Origin: Bacillota bacterium
GTDB lineage: Bacteria > Bacillota > Clostridia > Peptostreptococcales > Anaerovoracaceae
Direction: 5' to 3'
DNA: 23,901 bases
Assembly: GCA_022706625.1 (NCBI GenBank)
Contig: JAKJCD010000012.1
Coordinates: 1 to 23,901 of the forward strand
The notes under the pieces are model-generated. The model made no database searches and had not been told where the DNA came from. It worked only from the letters and a program-made list of their open reading frames with translations. Made by a program: the position numbers and the translations under genes. This document shows positions 6,650 to 14,417 of this stretch, piece after piece (the stretch's first letter is position 1; each line of letters starts with the position of its first letter).

Positions 6650-7147
6650 TTAAACAGCATACGTTTTAAGATAACTATTGATATCATTATGTTTGCTGGC
6701 TAATTTTTCGAGTTTTTTACTATCAACCAAGACCAAACCATTTATTTTGGCTTTTGGATTATAGCCAATATCATTAAAGATTACGCTATAAGGTATTGAT
6801 ATCTTTTCAATTTCACTAATTATCAGAATGTTAGAATATTGGTTATCGCCCCAAAGGAATTCACTTATTTCTTTGCTATCAATCAAGTCAAGGATTTTCC
6901 CTTTGATGATAAACTCCTTATTTAGAGAAAAAGCTATTATGTCGCCTTGACCTACCTTTTGCATTTTTCGTTTATAATATACGCTTGATTTACATCCCCA
7001 AAAATATAGCTTGGAATTAATTTTATCATATTTGTCTGTATCAAGGAACGGTCTGATGTCTTTGATTTCAAAGCCATTTAATACCGTCTTAGTAAAATTT
7101 ACTTTAGTTTTTGTACTTCCAATACTAAAAAGGATTAATCCTTCCAT
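6650..7147 (-). CDS. Hypothetical protein beside the restriction-modification locus
   Basis: The 165-residue soluble protein begins MEGLILFSIGSTKTKVNF. It has no family signature I can name with confidence. Visible features are two short WG-type segments (LYFWGCKSS and SEFLWGDNQYSN), a GDIIAFSLN turn followed by FIIKGKILDL, and IPYSVIFNDIGYNP. The pattern of short beta strands with GD and WG turns recalls PUA/EVE-like nucleic-acid-reader domains, but this is only an impression. It is transcribed away from the C-protein gene and shares the intergenic region that holds the C-box, so it may be part of the same defence locus. It appears intact. ATG 7147 is the first start; the upstream strand reads AGAGGGAGATAAAA, a good ribosome site. 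Confidence 0.6.
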   Translation of the reverse strand: MEGLILFSIGSTKTKVNFTKTVLNGFEIKDIRPFLDTDKYDKINSKLYFWGCKSSVYYKRKMQKVGQGDIIAFSLNKEFIIKGKILDLIDSKEISEFLWGDNQYSNILIISEIEKISIPYSVIFNDIGYNPKAKINGLVLVDSKKLEKLASKHNDINSYLKTYAV

Positions 7148-7222
7148 TTTTATCTCCCTCTATTGTAATATCAACCTTTTTATATAAGTATACCCAAATG
7201 ACTATATAATAATACTTAATGT

Positions 7223-7265
7223 GACTTAAAGTCGGTTGACTTATTTACAACAAAATCAATAGAAT
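7223..7265 (+). promoter_or_regulatory. C-box operator and promoter of the C protein gene
   Basis: GACTTAAAGTC (7223-7233) is a perfect palindrome of the C-box type (GACT-nnn-AGTC) used by restriction-modification controller proteins. It is preceded by ATGT, as in the known consensus. Four bases later a weaker half, GACTTATTTAC, overlaps TTGACT (7236-7241), the -35 of a promoter with TAGAAT (7260-7265) at 18 bases. The arrangement fits self-activation and self-limiting control by the C protein. Confidence 0.75.
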
Positions 7266-7290
7266 AAAGAAATAAAGGATGTGGTTAATT

Positions 7291-7515
7291 ATGGATATAA
7301 GAGTGCTTGTAGGCAACAGAATAAAAGCTCTTCGACAGCAGAAAAACATCAGTCAAGAGAGTTTGGCTGCCCTGTGTGAGCTTGATCGCACTTATATATC
7401 AGGTGTTGAAAGCGGTAAAAGAAATATCTCAATTATTAACCTTGAAAAGATAGCTTTAAGTTTGGGGGCTAATATCAGAGTATTTTTTGATGTTGATTAT
7501 TTTGAGGGGAGATAA
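7291..7515 (+). CDS. Restriction-modification controller (C) protein
   Basis: This 74-residue XRE helix-turn-helix protein (IKALRQQKNISQESLAALC, then DRTYISGVESGKRNISIINLEKIALSL) is the size and type of C proteins, which time the expression of restriction enzyme and methylase by binding C-boxes. DRTYISGVESGKRN is the characteristic recognition-helix region of that group. ATG 7291 has AAGGATG about 10 bases upstream; ATG 7279 overlaps that site and is less likely. The nuclease gene starts 8 bases after its stop, so both form one transcript. C-box sequences lie before this gene and before the methylase. Confidence 0.88.
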   Translation: MDIRVLVGNRIKALRQQKNISQESLAALCELDRTYISGVESGKRNISIINLEKIALSLGANIRVFFDVDYFEGR

Positions 7516-7523
7516 ATAAACAG

Positions 7524-8642
7524 ATGACAAATCAAGAGTTTATTCTAAGCGTATTAAATAAAAATTTCGGAAAGCTGTCTACTTATATCCTGAACGGATC
7601 CGAACTACTTCAATATTTGTTGAAGAAAACAAAATCAGTAAACTCATCAAGTAAATCAAGAGGCTCATTCGCAAATCTTTATGCGATATATGTACTTGTG
7701 GAGGATTATATCAAAAATGGATATTTAGATAAGGGCGATTATTCAGCTTATGAAGGAATGAAGTTTACAGATGCTTTTGCAAGACAAAGACAACTACCTT
7801 TTGGTCAGAAACTTCAAAATCATGCCCTCAATCATAGGTGTAATGAGGAGTTTCATAAATACTTCCCGAGGTCGGAGTTCCTTCCGATAAAGAGAAATAC
7901 AAATGGTGATTACTGGATTGAAGAAGGCTTATTGAAGGTTACTGCTCAGGGAAAGATTTATAATATTGCTGAAAGTGTTATTGAAATTATTGATACCTAT
8001 GCAAGCCTTAGATTAGAACAGTTTGAAGGTTTTTTTGGTCTGTGTATTCAACATAAAGAGAATTATAGGGAAAGCCCCAAAGAGGCTATGCAGTTTATAT
8101 ATGAACAACTATCCCCGACAGTTGATGCAAGAATCTTTGAAATAGTATCTTTTGTTATTTTGAAATTTTTCTATAAAGAACAATCATTGTATGTCGGTGA
8201 AAGTAGAGATAGCGTTGTAAAAGAGGATTTAGCCTTATATAAAACAGGCAGGACAAACGCTAATGATGGTGGCATTGATTTTATAATGAAGCCCATAGGC
8301 AGGATATACCAAGTAACAGAGGTACTGGATTTTAAGAAATATTTCCTTGACATTGACAAAATAGACAGGTTTCCCATAACCTTTGTCGTTAAAACAGAGA
8401 GAAATTCAAAAGAAGTAATGGCGATAATAGCAAGGGACGCTAAAAATGATCTCCCGCCTGCTGTGGCAGATAGGTACTTAGACTGTTTTGAAGAAATCAT
8501 AACAATCCCAAAACTGCAAGAGTGCTTACAGCAGGTTGTTAATAATGGGCTTCTCGGCGACTTACTGGATGAACTTGTTTTACAATGCCAGGTGGAATAT
8601 AATCTTGTAACTGATAGCCAAAACGATGAGGAAGAAGACTAA
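7524..8642 (+). CDS. Type II restriction endonuclease (predicted ATGCAT-type)
   Basis: The 372-residue protein sits directly after a C protein and convergent with a cognate-looking adenine methylase, the standard position of the nuclease. A likely PD-(D/E)XK core is NDGGIDFIMK (Asp252) with YQVTEVLDFKK about 14 residues later (Glu266), although the lysine placement is ambiguous. It has no helicase or methylase domain, so it should cut as a type II enzyme at the site protected by its partner. Because the partner looks like YhdJ/M.EcoKII, which methylates ATGCAT, I infer an NsiI/AvaIII-type specificity. The acidic C-terminus (SQNDEEED) is unremarkable. The family is not recognised directly; the function rests mostly on context. 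Confidence 0.78.
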   Translation: MTNQEFILSVLNKNFGKLSTYILNGSELLQYLLKKTKSVNSSSKSRGSFANLYAIYVLVEDYIKNGYLDKGDYSAYEGMKFTDAFARQRQLPFGQKLQNHALNHRCNEEFHKYFPRSEFLPIKRNTNGDYWIEEGLLKVTAQGKIYNIAESVIEIIDTYASLRLEQFEGFFGLCIQHKENYRESPKEAMQFIYEQLSPTVDARIFEIVSFVILKFFYKEQSLYVGESRDSVVKEDLALYKTGRTNANDGGIDFIMKPIGRIYQVTEVLDFKKYFLDIDKIDRFPITFVVKTERNSKEVMAIIARDAKNDLPPAVADRYLDCFEEIITIPKLQECLQQVVNNGLLGDLLDELVLQCQVEYNLVTDSQNDEEED

Positions 8643-8670
8643 AGAGAGGGATCCAAAGCCTCCTCTCTTT
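8641..8670. terminator. Bidirectional terminator between nuclease and methylase
   Basis: AAAGAGAGG (8641-8649) and CCTCTCTTT (8662-8670) form a 9-bp stem between the two converging stop codons, with T-rich sequence after it on the plus strand (TTTTTA). It overlaps both gene ends. Confidence 0.8.
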
Positions 8671-9594
8671 TTAGTCATTTATTATACGGTCTGTCAATAG
8701 ATTCATTTGATTATCTAATTGCTCTGCCATATGGTCAGCCTTAGATTTATTGTTTGTTTTCCTGCCTTTATTCTTGCAGAGCATTTCGCCATCATAAGTA
8801 TCACAAATATTGGTCCTTCTAAGACCTATCTTGAAATACTCATTATTAAGGTCAATGCCTATCGCTTTTCTGTTTTTGCTCACTGCTACAGCCGATGTTG
8901 TAAATGCACCTGAGAACGGGTCCAATACAATATCATTTTCATTACTGGAAGCTAAAATAATCCTTTCAAGTAGCTTTTCGGGTTTTTGTGAGGGATGGTC
9001 TTCGTATTCGTCCATTTTGTACCTTACTCTCGGAAACTCCCACACGTTCCCAGGCACCTTCTCATTGCTGTATGGCTGCGGAGGTGTCTTTCTGTAATCA
9101 ATTAAATTTCTTACGGCGCCTGTTCTGGCTTCTACCAATATGTCCTGCCAGTTAAAAGTATATGTACTCTTTTCAGTCTTTGTTGCCATTAAAATGGGCT
9201 CGTATAATGAGCCATATTTACTTTTGGACTGAACGCCCGAACTATCATAAAACCACACAATGCGGTTTACAACATTGTATTTCTCTTGCAAATAAACATC
9301 TATGTACGGAATATTTTGAGTAGAATTCATTAAATAAAATGTACCATTATCCTTCAAAACCCTAAAACACTCGTCAATCCAACTATAGCACCATTCCAAA
9401 TATTTTTTCTTGTCCTTCCAATTATCGCTGCCATTGCCAAAGTCCTTGCCTAAATTATATGGAGGATCTGCGAATATTAAATCTATTTGCTGACATTTCA
9501 TTTTTTTCAAGATGTCTAAGCAATCCCCGCATGCGACAAAGGAATTATCTGAACACTCATGCTTAAAATCAGTTTCATTAAAAACTGTAATCAT
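8671..9594 (-). CDS. Adenine-specific DNA methyltransferase, YhdJ/M.EcoKII type
   Basis: The 307-residue enzyme should transfer a methyl group from S-adenosylmethionine to N6 of adenine. Motif IV is FADPPYNLGK (DPPY at 43-46) near the start, and motif I is LDPFSGAFTTSAVA near the end, the beta-class order. Long stretches match E. coli YhdJ from memory: WFYDSSGVQSK, YGSLYEPILM, LIDYRKTPPQPYSNEKVPGN, MDEYEDHP and QKPEKLLERIILASS. YhdJ methylates ATGCAT, so this enzyme probably protects that site from the neighbouring nuclease. ATG 9594 is chosen over 9630 because GAGGGG lies 9 bases upstream and because the longer start overlaps the promoter and C-box. Confidence 0.92.
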   Translation of the reverse strand: MITVFNETDFKHECSDNSFVACGDCLDILKKMKCQQIDLIFADPPYNLGKDFGNGSDNWKDKKKYLEWCYSWIDECFRVLKDNGTFYLMNSTQNIPYIDVYLQEKYNVVNRIVWFYDSSGVQSKSKYGSLYEPILMATKTEKSTYTFNWQDILVEARTGAVRNLIDYRKTPPQPYSNEKVPGNVWEFPRVRYKMDEYEDHPSQKPEKLLERIILASSNENDIVLDPFSGAFTTSAVAVSKNRKAIGIDLNNEYFKIGLRRTNICDTYDGEMLCKNKGRKTNNKSKADHMAEQLDNQMNLLTDRIIND

Positions 9595-9617
9595 TTTTAC
9601 ATACCCCTCTACTTGTG

Positions 9618-9658
9618 GTCTATAAGTCACATTATATCATTTTTTTGTTTTTAGTCAA
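9618..9658 (-). promoter_or_regulatory. Methylase promoter with overlapping C-box
   Basis: Read on the minus strand: TTGACT (9653-9658), a 16-base spacer, TATAAT (9631-9636), then ATGTGACTTATAGAC at the expected transcription start (GACTTATAGAC = 9618-9628). This differs by one base from the classic C-box half ATGTGACTTATAGTC and shares AATGTGACTTA with the C-gene operator. A C protein bound here would block the start site, so the methylase is probably made first and later repressed. Confidence 0.78.
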
Positions 9659-9695
9659 ATAGATATTGAGCAAAACACGATATCTCAAGAAAACA

Positions 9696-9746
9696 ATTAT
9701 ATAGCTATCTCCCTCGCCTTGTGGTATGGTGTCTTGCTGAAGGGAG
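9696..9746 (+). repeat. Leader repeat, copy 1 (before the DUF6550-like gene)
   Basis: TATAGCTAT followed by GGTATGGTGTCTTGCTGAA and GGGAG resembles 14359-14408 upstream of the serine recombinase and, more weakly, 4059-4014 (minus strand) before the decayed DUF6550-like copy. Spacing of the blocks is kept. It may be a shared promoter or leader, or a protein-binding site of the element. Confidence 0.55.
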
Positions 9747-9755
9747 ATGGTCTAT

Positions 9756-10418
9756 ATGAAAAAGCAAATTATCGCAGGAATAGGCATTATCGTTTGTGTC
9801 GCCTTGTGTGTCGCCGTGTGGCCACAGAGTGCCGAGGTCGGAGATTTACTCGCCGAGCCGGAAAAAGCCGCCGTAAGCGCCAAAATTGAGGCTCGGGCAG
9901 AGGAAGTACCGAGTACTTTTATCTCTACCGATGCTTCTTCTGCCGAAGCAGAACCTGCCGTAGAAAATGAACCGGAGATGATGGCAGAAAAAGAAAGAGA
10001 AAAGGCCGTACCAGCGCAAACAACACAATCAGTTAAACAATCTCCGACGTCCTCAGAGCCTCACAACGGAGACGTTCGTGTCGAAGACGGAGAGAAGCAA
10101 ATCTTCCTGCTCGGCTTCGGGTGGATAAAAGATGAGGGCGGTGGCAGTGTAGGCACAATGGTCGGGAATCCCGGCGACCAGCTCACCGGCCACAAGGTAG
10201 GCATCATGGGCGGTGCGACTGTCGGTAGCGACGGCGACATCAATAAGCAAGTTGGAATCATGGGCGGTGATAAATCTGCGCCAAGCAGCACATCACCACC
10301 GGCATACGCAAAGCCGGAGATTAGCGGCGACATCATATATACCGAACTTCAGCCGCCGGTGACAAAAGACAGCACTCCGCCTGCATTCAAGCCAAACGGA
10401 GAGCCATATAATCCGTAA
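9756..10418 (+). CDS. DUF6550-like exported or membrane-anchored protein
   Basis: The 220-residue protein begins with a positively charged start and one hydrophobic segment (about 6-22), so it is probably anchored outside the cytoplasm. An acidic, Ala/Glu/Pro-rich linker follows (about 30-105). The C-terminal part has LLGFGWIKDEGGG and a duplicated KVGIMGG/QVGIMGG segment, then a Pro-rich end. I associate this with the DUF6550 family of clostridial mobilizable elements; its job is unknown. ATG 9756 is preferred over 9747 because AAGGGAG lies at the right distance. A truncated, frameshifted copy is at 3665-4004 on the other strand, showing that the gene belongs to the element type and not to this locus. 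Confidence 0.7.
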   Translation: MKKQIIAGIGIIVCVALCVAVWPQSAEVGDLLAEPEKAAVSAKIEARAEEVPSTFISTDASSAEAEPAVENEPEMMAEKEREKAVPAQTTQSVKQSPTSSEPHNGDVRVEDGEKQIFLLGFGWIKDEGGGSVGTMVGNPGDQLTGHKVGIMGGATVGSDGDINKQVGIMGGDKSAPSSTSPPAYAKPEISGDIIYTELQPPVTKDSTPPAFKPNGEPYNP

Positions 10419-10557
10419 AAGAATTAAATAGAGAATCGTACTCAGCCTGTCAGACCGAGGACGCTTCTTTCTGTTCGGAAACGCAGTAATATGAAGCTGT
10501 AAGTTACATCTCTGAGTGTTCGGATTCGGCGGATATAGTACGCTGTGAGCGCACGTT

Positions 10558-11601
10558 TCACATCTTGTCGTAAAGCTGTTTAAGCTCCAAGTCGGTAATC
10601 TTACCGGCTTCAGCTTTGTCCTTATACTCCAAGGCCAGAGCGACAGCGGCGTTCCATTCGTCAACTGAGAGCTTACCCCTTGCACGGCGTGTCTTCAGCT
10701 TGTTATATACCTTATCGTACTCCAGACGTGCCGGAGTCTTCCCTTCCTTGCGGGCTTCCTTTTTGTGAGCGCCGACCTTGCGGCAGGTCTTTTCTGTTTC
10801 GCCGGGCGCGATGCTGTTGCAGTAGCATGTATCATAGCCTTTATTCAAAAGGAAGTACCTCCCGCAGTTGTGGCAGCGGCGAGGTATGTTCCCCGCGATG
10901 AGTCCGCGGTAAAAGTCTGTATAAAGAAAAAATGAGAGATATGAAAACTCCGTTTCCTCGGCGAGTATGGGCTTGCCCTTCACTGTCGGATGGAGCAGGG
11001 GAACAAACTTGACCTTGAGGTCAAACTCCTGCCCGAAAGGTGTGTCGGGAACGAGCAGCGCACCGCCGCCGGTCATGTCACGAAAATACTTTGCGTAAGC
11101 CACGGCGTATGACTCGCTGTTCCGGCGGGGCAGATTTTCAAAATACAGCTCCAGCATACCCGATATCTGACCCCTGAAGTTTTCAATGCTCTGAGCGAAA
11201 TATTCCAGCTTATCGATGAACACCATAAACGCTTTGTTTCTCTCCGAGCCGTCCTTCATCAAATCATTCCATACAGCCTTATCCTGAAACAGTGCGGGAA
11301 ACAGATTGCGTGCGCCGTATACATTCAGCGGCAGGCTTCTGTAAAAAGGCAAACCGAATATGAGATCCCAAACGGCGTTGAGTTTTTCCTGCACAGGAAT
11401 AACTGCGCCGTTGTTTTTATCTCTGAAAAGAGAGTGTGCATCCTTGGCAAAGTCTCCCGCACGGCGGTGTATCTCCTGTAGTACCTTTGCGTCAAGATTC
11501 AAAAAGTCCGTCGTCATCTGTCCCAGAGGAAAGCTTGCTCCTTCGCCGAGCATAACATTCCCTTCCCAAAACAGGACTGAGAATTCGTCATAAGCGTACA
11601 T
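10558..11601 (-). CDS. DUF6076-like zinc-ribbon protein
   Basis: The 347-residue protein is mostly helical in its N-terminal two thirds and then carries a probable zinc site, RRCHNCGRYFLLN followed by YCNS and KTCRKVG (four Cys and one His), and a basic C-terminus (KKEARKEGKTPARLEYDKVYNKLKTRRARGK). This is the layout I associate with DUF6076 proteins of clostridial mobilizable elements. The role is unknown; DNA or RNA binding is plausible. ATG 11601 is chosen because AGGAGG lies 10 bases upstream on the minus strand; the longer frame to 11658 would have no such site. It is divergent from the ATPase gene and convergent with the DUF6550-like gene. Bases 10419-10557 hold no gene that I can see. 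Confidence 0.7.
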   Translation of the reverse strand: MYAYDEFSVLFWEGNVMLGEGASFPLGQMTTDFLNLDAKVLQEIHRRAGDFAKDAHSLFRDKNNGAVIPVQEKLNAVWDLIFGLPFYRSLPLNVYGARNLFPALFQDKAVWNDLMKDGSERNKAFMVFIDKLEYFAQSIENFRGQISGMLELYFENLPRRNSESYAVAYAKYFRDMTGGGALLVPDTPFGQEFDLKVKFVPLLHPTVKGKPILAEETEFSYLSFFLYTDFYRGLIAGNIPRRCHNCGRYFLLNKGYDTCYCNSIAPGETEKTCRKVGAHKKEARKEGKTPARLEYDKVYNKLKTRRARGKLSVDEWNAAVALALEYKDKAEAGKITDLELKQLYDKM

Positions 11602-11747
11602 ATCTAACACGCCTCCTGTATCCGATGGATTTTCGCAATGTACCTGACATCGCTCCAATCTCTTGTGCTAAAATTTATTTTCTGCTATCTTGATTGTATC
11701 CGATACGAAAATATTAGTCAATCGGAAACGAGAGAAAGGAGGTCGCT

Positions 11748-12827
11748 ATGTCACAGAACAAGCTAATCACAATGGATGCCGGAACGCTGCTCACCACACC
11801 GCTGCCGCCGACACGGTTCATCGCCAGCGAACTCATACCCCAGGGTCTGCATATACTCGCGGGAGCACCGAAAATCGGCAAGTCGTGGCTGGCGTTGCAA
11901 ATCTGTCTGCGGGTGGCGTCGGGAGAATCGCTGTGGAACTTTCTTGTCAAGAGCGGGACTGTGCTTTATCTCTGTCTGGAGGACAGCTTCAGCCGGATAC
12001 AGAATCGGCTGTTCGACATCACGGATGATGCGCCGGAAAATCTGCGTTTCGCAACAATGTCGGCGGTCATCGGCGAAGGCTTGGAAAATCAGATTGAGGA
12101 TTTTATAAAATCCTACCCCGACACGGTGCTGATTGTCATCGACACGCTCCAGCGGATACGGAAAGCGAGTGCCGACGCCAATCCCTACGCCAGCGACTAC
12201 CGCGACATCGGTATCTTAAAGCAGCTGGCGGACAAGCACCGGATCGCTATCCTGCTCATACACCATCTGCGGAAGATGAACGATGACGACCCGATGAACA
12301 TGATTTCAGGCACGACCGGCATCAGCGGAGCGACGGATTCCAACTTTGTTCTGAAAAAGGATAAGCGCAGCGGGAACGCCGCCACGCTCTATTGTGTGGG
12401 TCGGGATATTGAATACCGGGAGCTGCAATTGGAGTTTGATAAAACGGCGCATATCTGGAATCTGCTCACTAACAGCATCATCGACGAGCCGCAGCCCAGC
12501 GATGAGATTATTATTCATCTCTCTGCTGTTATGGAGTCTCATCTCACCTTTACAGGAACGGCGACGGAGCTGGCGGATGCGATTGAGAAAATGCGCGGAG
12601 CGGTTATTCTGCCAAACGTCCTTATAAAGAAAATGATACGCAACCAGACGGAGCTTGCCGGGCGGGGAATTACGTTTGAGATGAAGCGCACCCACGACAG
12701 AAAAGAAATCAGTATGCGGTATGAGTGCGTCGGCTACGTCGGCAATGACGGCAAAACGGATACGGCGTCAGTATCAAATTTGCCGACGCACCCGTCGCAG
12801 CCGACGCAGGATGGCGAAGCGGGATAA
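11748..12827 (+). CDS. RepA-like AAA ATPase of the mobilizable element
   Basis: This 359-residue RecA-fold ATPase (AAA_25/RepA-like helicase group) has Walker A GAPKIGKS (39-46), an Asp-rich hydrophobic strand TVLIVIDTL (about 125-133) as Walker B, and ILLIHHLRK plus GTTGISGATDS downstream, typical of hexameric RepA helicases. It may serve replication of an excised circular form or of the transferred strand. AAAGGAGG lies just before ATG 11748. It is the first gene of a same-strand run with mobC, relaxase, a small protein and recombinase. A cut copy of its middle part lies at 2627-3088. About 70 bases of the upstream region carry A/T-rich sequence with no clear promoter call. Confidence 0.88.
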   Translation: MSQNKLITMDAGTLLTTPLPPTRFIASELIPQGLHILAGAPKIGKSWLALQICLRVASGESLWNFLVKSGTVLYLCLEDSFSRIQNRLFDITDDAPENLRFATMSAVIGEGLENQIEDFIKSYPDTVLIVIDTLQRIRKASADANPYASDYRDIGILKQLADKHRIAILLIHHLRKMNDDDPMNMISGTTGISGATDSNFVLKKDKRSGNAATLYCVGRDIEYRELQLEFDKTAHIWNLLTNSIIDEPQPSDEIIIHLSAVMESHLTFTGTATELADAIEKMRGAVILPNVLIKKMIRNQTELAGRGITFEMKRTHDRKEISMRYECVGYVGNDGKTDTASVSNLPTHPSQPTQDGEAG

Positions 12828-12830
12828 ATC

Positions 12831-12919
12831 ACACGCTTGCGTGTGGCAAGTTTCGCCTTTGTGGTACGGCGGGCGCCTGCCCCGCCGCCCGAAGGCAAAT
12901 GCGGGCTAAGCCCGCACCC
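12831..12919 (+). other. Candidate origin of transfer (oriT)
   Basis: The 115-base gap before mobC is packed with inverted repeats: CACACGC-TT-GCGTGTG (12830-12845), a GC-rich hairpin around GGCGGGCG...CCGCCGCC flanked by CGCCTT/AAGGC (about 12856-12896), and TGCGGGC-TAA-GCCCGCA (about 12900-12916). GC content jumps compared with the flanks. Hairpins directly upstream of mobC and a MOBP-type relaxase are the usual place and form of oriT. The nick site is not identified. Confidence 0.6.
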
Positions 12920-12942
12920 CTATGAAACGGAGGTAACGTATA

Positions 12943-13248
12943 GTGAGAACAGAGTTTATTCGGGTCAGAGTAACGCCCGAAGAAAAAGAAATCATCACGA
13001 AAAAGGCGCTGTCCTCTTATCGCCTGCTCAGTGATTACATGAGAGACTGCGCTCTGGATAAAGAAATAATCGCGGTTGCCGGGCTTGATGATACAGCAAA
13101 AGAGCTTCGGCGCATTGGCAATAACCTGAACCAGATGACGGTGCTTGCGCATCAGAACAGGGCTCAGTTTTTCAATCTTGAAGAACTGAAAAAGGAGGTC
13201 GGACAGATTTGGCAGTATGTAAATTCATCTCTTCCAAAGCATCGGTAA
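12943..13248 (+). CDS. mobC: MobC-like relaxosome accessory protein
   Basis: The 101-residue product has a ribbon-helix-helix-like N-terminus (EFIRVRVTPEEKEIITKKA, then YRLLSDYMRDCAL) and the MobC signature region ELRRIGNNLNQMTVLAHQ. MobC proteins bind oriT and help the relaxase open the DNA. GTG 12943 follows ACGGAGGTAACG. The 3' end overlaps the relaxase gene by 40 bases, which implies coupled translation, a common MobC-relaxase arrangement. The inverted repeats immediately upstream are its probable binding region. Confidence 0.9.
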   Translation: MRTEFIRVRVTPEEKEIITKKALSSYRLLSDYMRDCALDKEIIAVAGLDDTAKELRRIGNNLNQMTVLAHQNRAQFFNLEELKKEVGQIWQYVNSSLPKHR

Positions 13249-14168
13249 AGGGTGCGCTGGAATATATAACACAGAAAGAAAAGACAGAAGCGAAGCTCAT
13301 CGGCGGGAAAAACTGCGTTCCAGAAAACGCCGCCGAGGAATTCGAGGCGGTAAAAAGGATGTTCGGCAAAAGCGACGGGCGGCAGTATTATCACATCATC
13401 CAGTCCTTTAGCCCCAATGATCCTGTGGATTTTGAAACGGCGCACGAGCTTGGAATGCAGCTGGCGGCATATTTTCCACAGTTCCAATGCGTGGTTGCGA
13501 CTCACAAAGACCGCAAACATATTCATAATCACATCGTAATGAACTCGGTCAGCTTTCAGAATGGCAGGATGTTTCACCAGACGGCGGCACAGCTTGAGCA
13601 GGTCAAGGTGTTTGTAAACCAGCTTTGTCAGCAGCATGGATTCTCCACCACCGAGGCAAAAGCGAGCCGCCGCAAGTGGCCGGAGTGGAAGAAAAAACTG
13701 CGCCGTCTGGCTATATACGCCATGCTGCACAGCTATAATAAAGCGGAATTTATTCGGATCATGGCGACTCAAGGGTACAAGGTGAAATGGGAGGACAAGT
13801 ATAAATACATCACCTTCACAACGCCCGAGGGAAATGTGTGCCGGAATAACAAGCTGTTCGATGAGCGGCTGCTGAAAGAAAATCTGGAGCGTTACTTCGA
13901 GCAGGGCGGCTGTTTCAGCCTCAAGGCGAAGGATTATCAGGAATATCGGCCCCAGCCGGGCGAAGCCTTCGGCGGTCTTTCCCGCCTCTTAGACGGTCTC
14001 TTCGGAGCGCCGGAGCAACATTATCATCAGGAGCATATCCATCACAGCGAGAAGGAGCTTAAGAAAATGGCAGCGCAGGGACAGAAAATCAGCCGATGCG
14101 AAACAGTCACGGTGGACGATCAGGACGAGGAATATGAACAGTATCACGGTTTTAATTTAACGATGTAA
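13209..14168 (+). CDS. MOBP-type relaxase (mobilization nuclease)
   Basis: This relaxase should nick oriT and stay covalently bound to the 5' end of the transferred strand. The 319 residues include the three-histidine metal motif HKDRKHIHNHIVMNSVSF (His99, His104, His106 and His108) and an upstream Tyr-rich segment RQYYHIIQSFSP (about 58-69). It is short: many family members exceed 400 residues and carry a helicase or primase C-terminus, while here the C-terminus is simple and ends EEYEQYHGFNLTM. The start is TTG 13209, with AAGGAGG 10 bases upstream inside mobC. No type IV secretion genes are present, so transfer would need a helper element. Confidence 0.9.
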   Translation: MAVCKFISSKASVKGALEYITQKEKTEAKLIGGKNCVPENAAEEFEAVKRMFGKSDGRQYYHIIQSFSPNDPVDFETAHELGMQLAAYFPQFQCVVATHKDRKHIHNHIVMNSVSFQNGRMFHQTAAQLEQVKVFVNQLCQQHGFSTTEAKASRRKWPEWKKKLRRLAIYAMLHSYNKAEFIRIMATQGYKVKWEDKYKYITFTTPEGNVCRNNKLFDERLLKENLERYFEQGGCFSLKAKDYQEYRPQPGEAFGGLSRLLDGLFGAPEQHYHQEHIHHSEKELKKMAAQGQKISRCETVTVDDQDEEYEQYHGFNLTM

Positions 14169-14179
14169 GGAGGCTCACC

Positions 14180-14383
14180 ATGCCATTTTTATTCAAGGGA
14201 GATTTCAGGGTCAACAGCACCATTATAGGCGGGGTGCAGTATGTGACCTTCAGCTTTTTCGACGGGGATAATCTCATTTTTGACAAGGTCGGCGACCTGG
14301 TACAGCAGTCCTTTCGGGCAGCTGAAGCCGGTGAAATTCCGAACGAAAAATCTGAGAATTGTATAGCTATTGAAAACGATTGA
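14180..14383 (+). CDS. Small hypothetical protein of the mobilizable element
   Basis: The 67-residue product follows the relaxase by 11 bases with AAGGAGG before ATG 14180, so it is in the same operon. It starts MPFLFKGDFRVNSTIIGGVQYV and has an alternating beta-type pattern in its first half (QYVTFSFFDGDNLIFDKV) and a helix-like acidic second half. I do not recognise the family. The position just before the recombinase is where excisionase-like or regulatory proteins sometimes lie, but the sequence shows no helix-turn-helix. Its 3' end overlaps the leader repeat (14359-14408). Confidence 0.65.
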   Translation: MPFLFKGDFRVNSTIIGGVQYVTFSFFDGDNLIFDKVGDLVQQSFRAAEAGEIPNEKSENCIAIEND

Positions 14384-14408
14384 TGGTATTGTGTGTTGCT
14401 GAAAGGGA
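14359..14408 (+). repeat. Leader repeat, copy 2 (before the recombinase)
   Basis: TATAGCTAT then GGTATTGTGTGTTGCTGAAA and GGGAGG match the leader at 9696-9746 with the same spacing; the blocks lie between the small gene and the recombinase. It ends in the recombinase ribosome site. Confidence 0.55.
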
Positions 14409-14417
14409 GGTGTTTTG

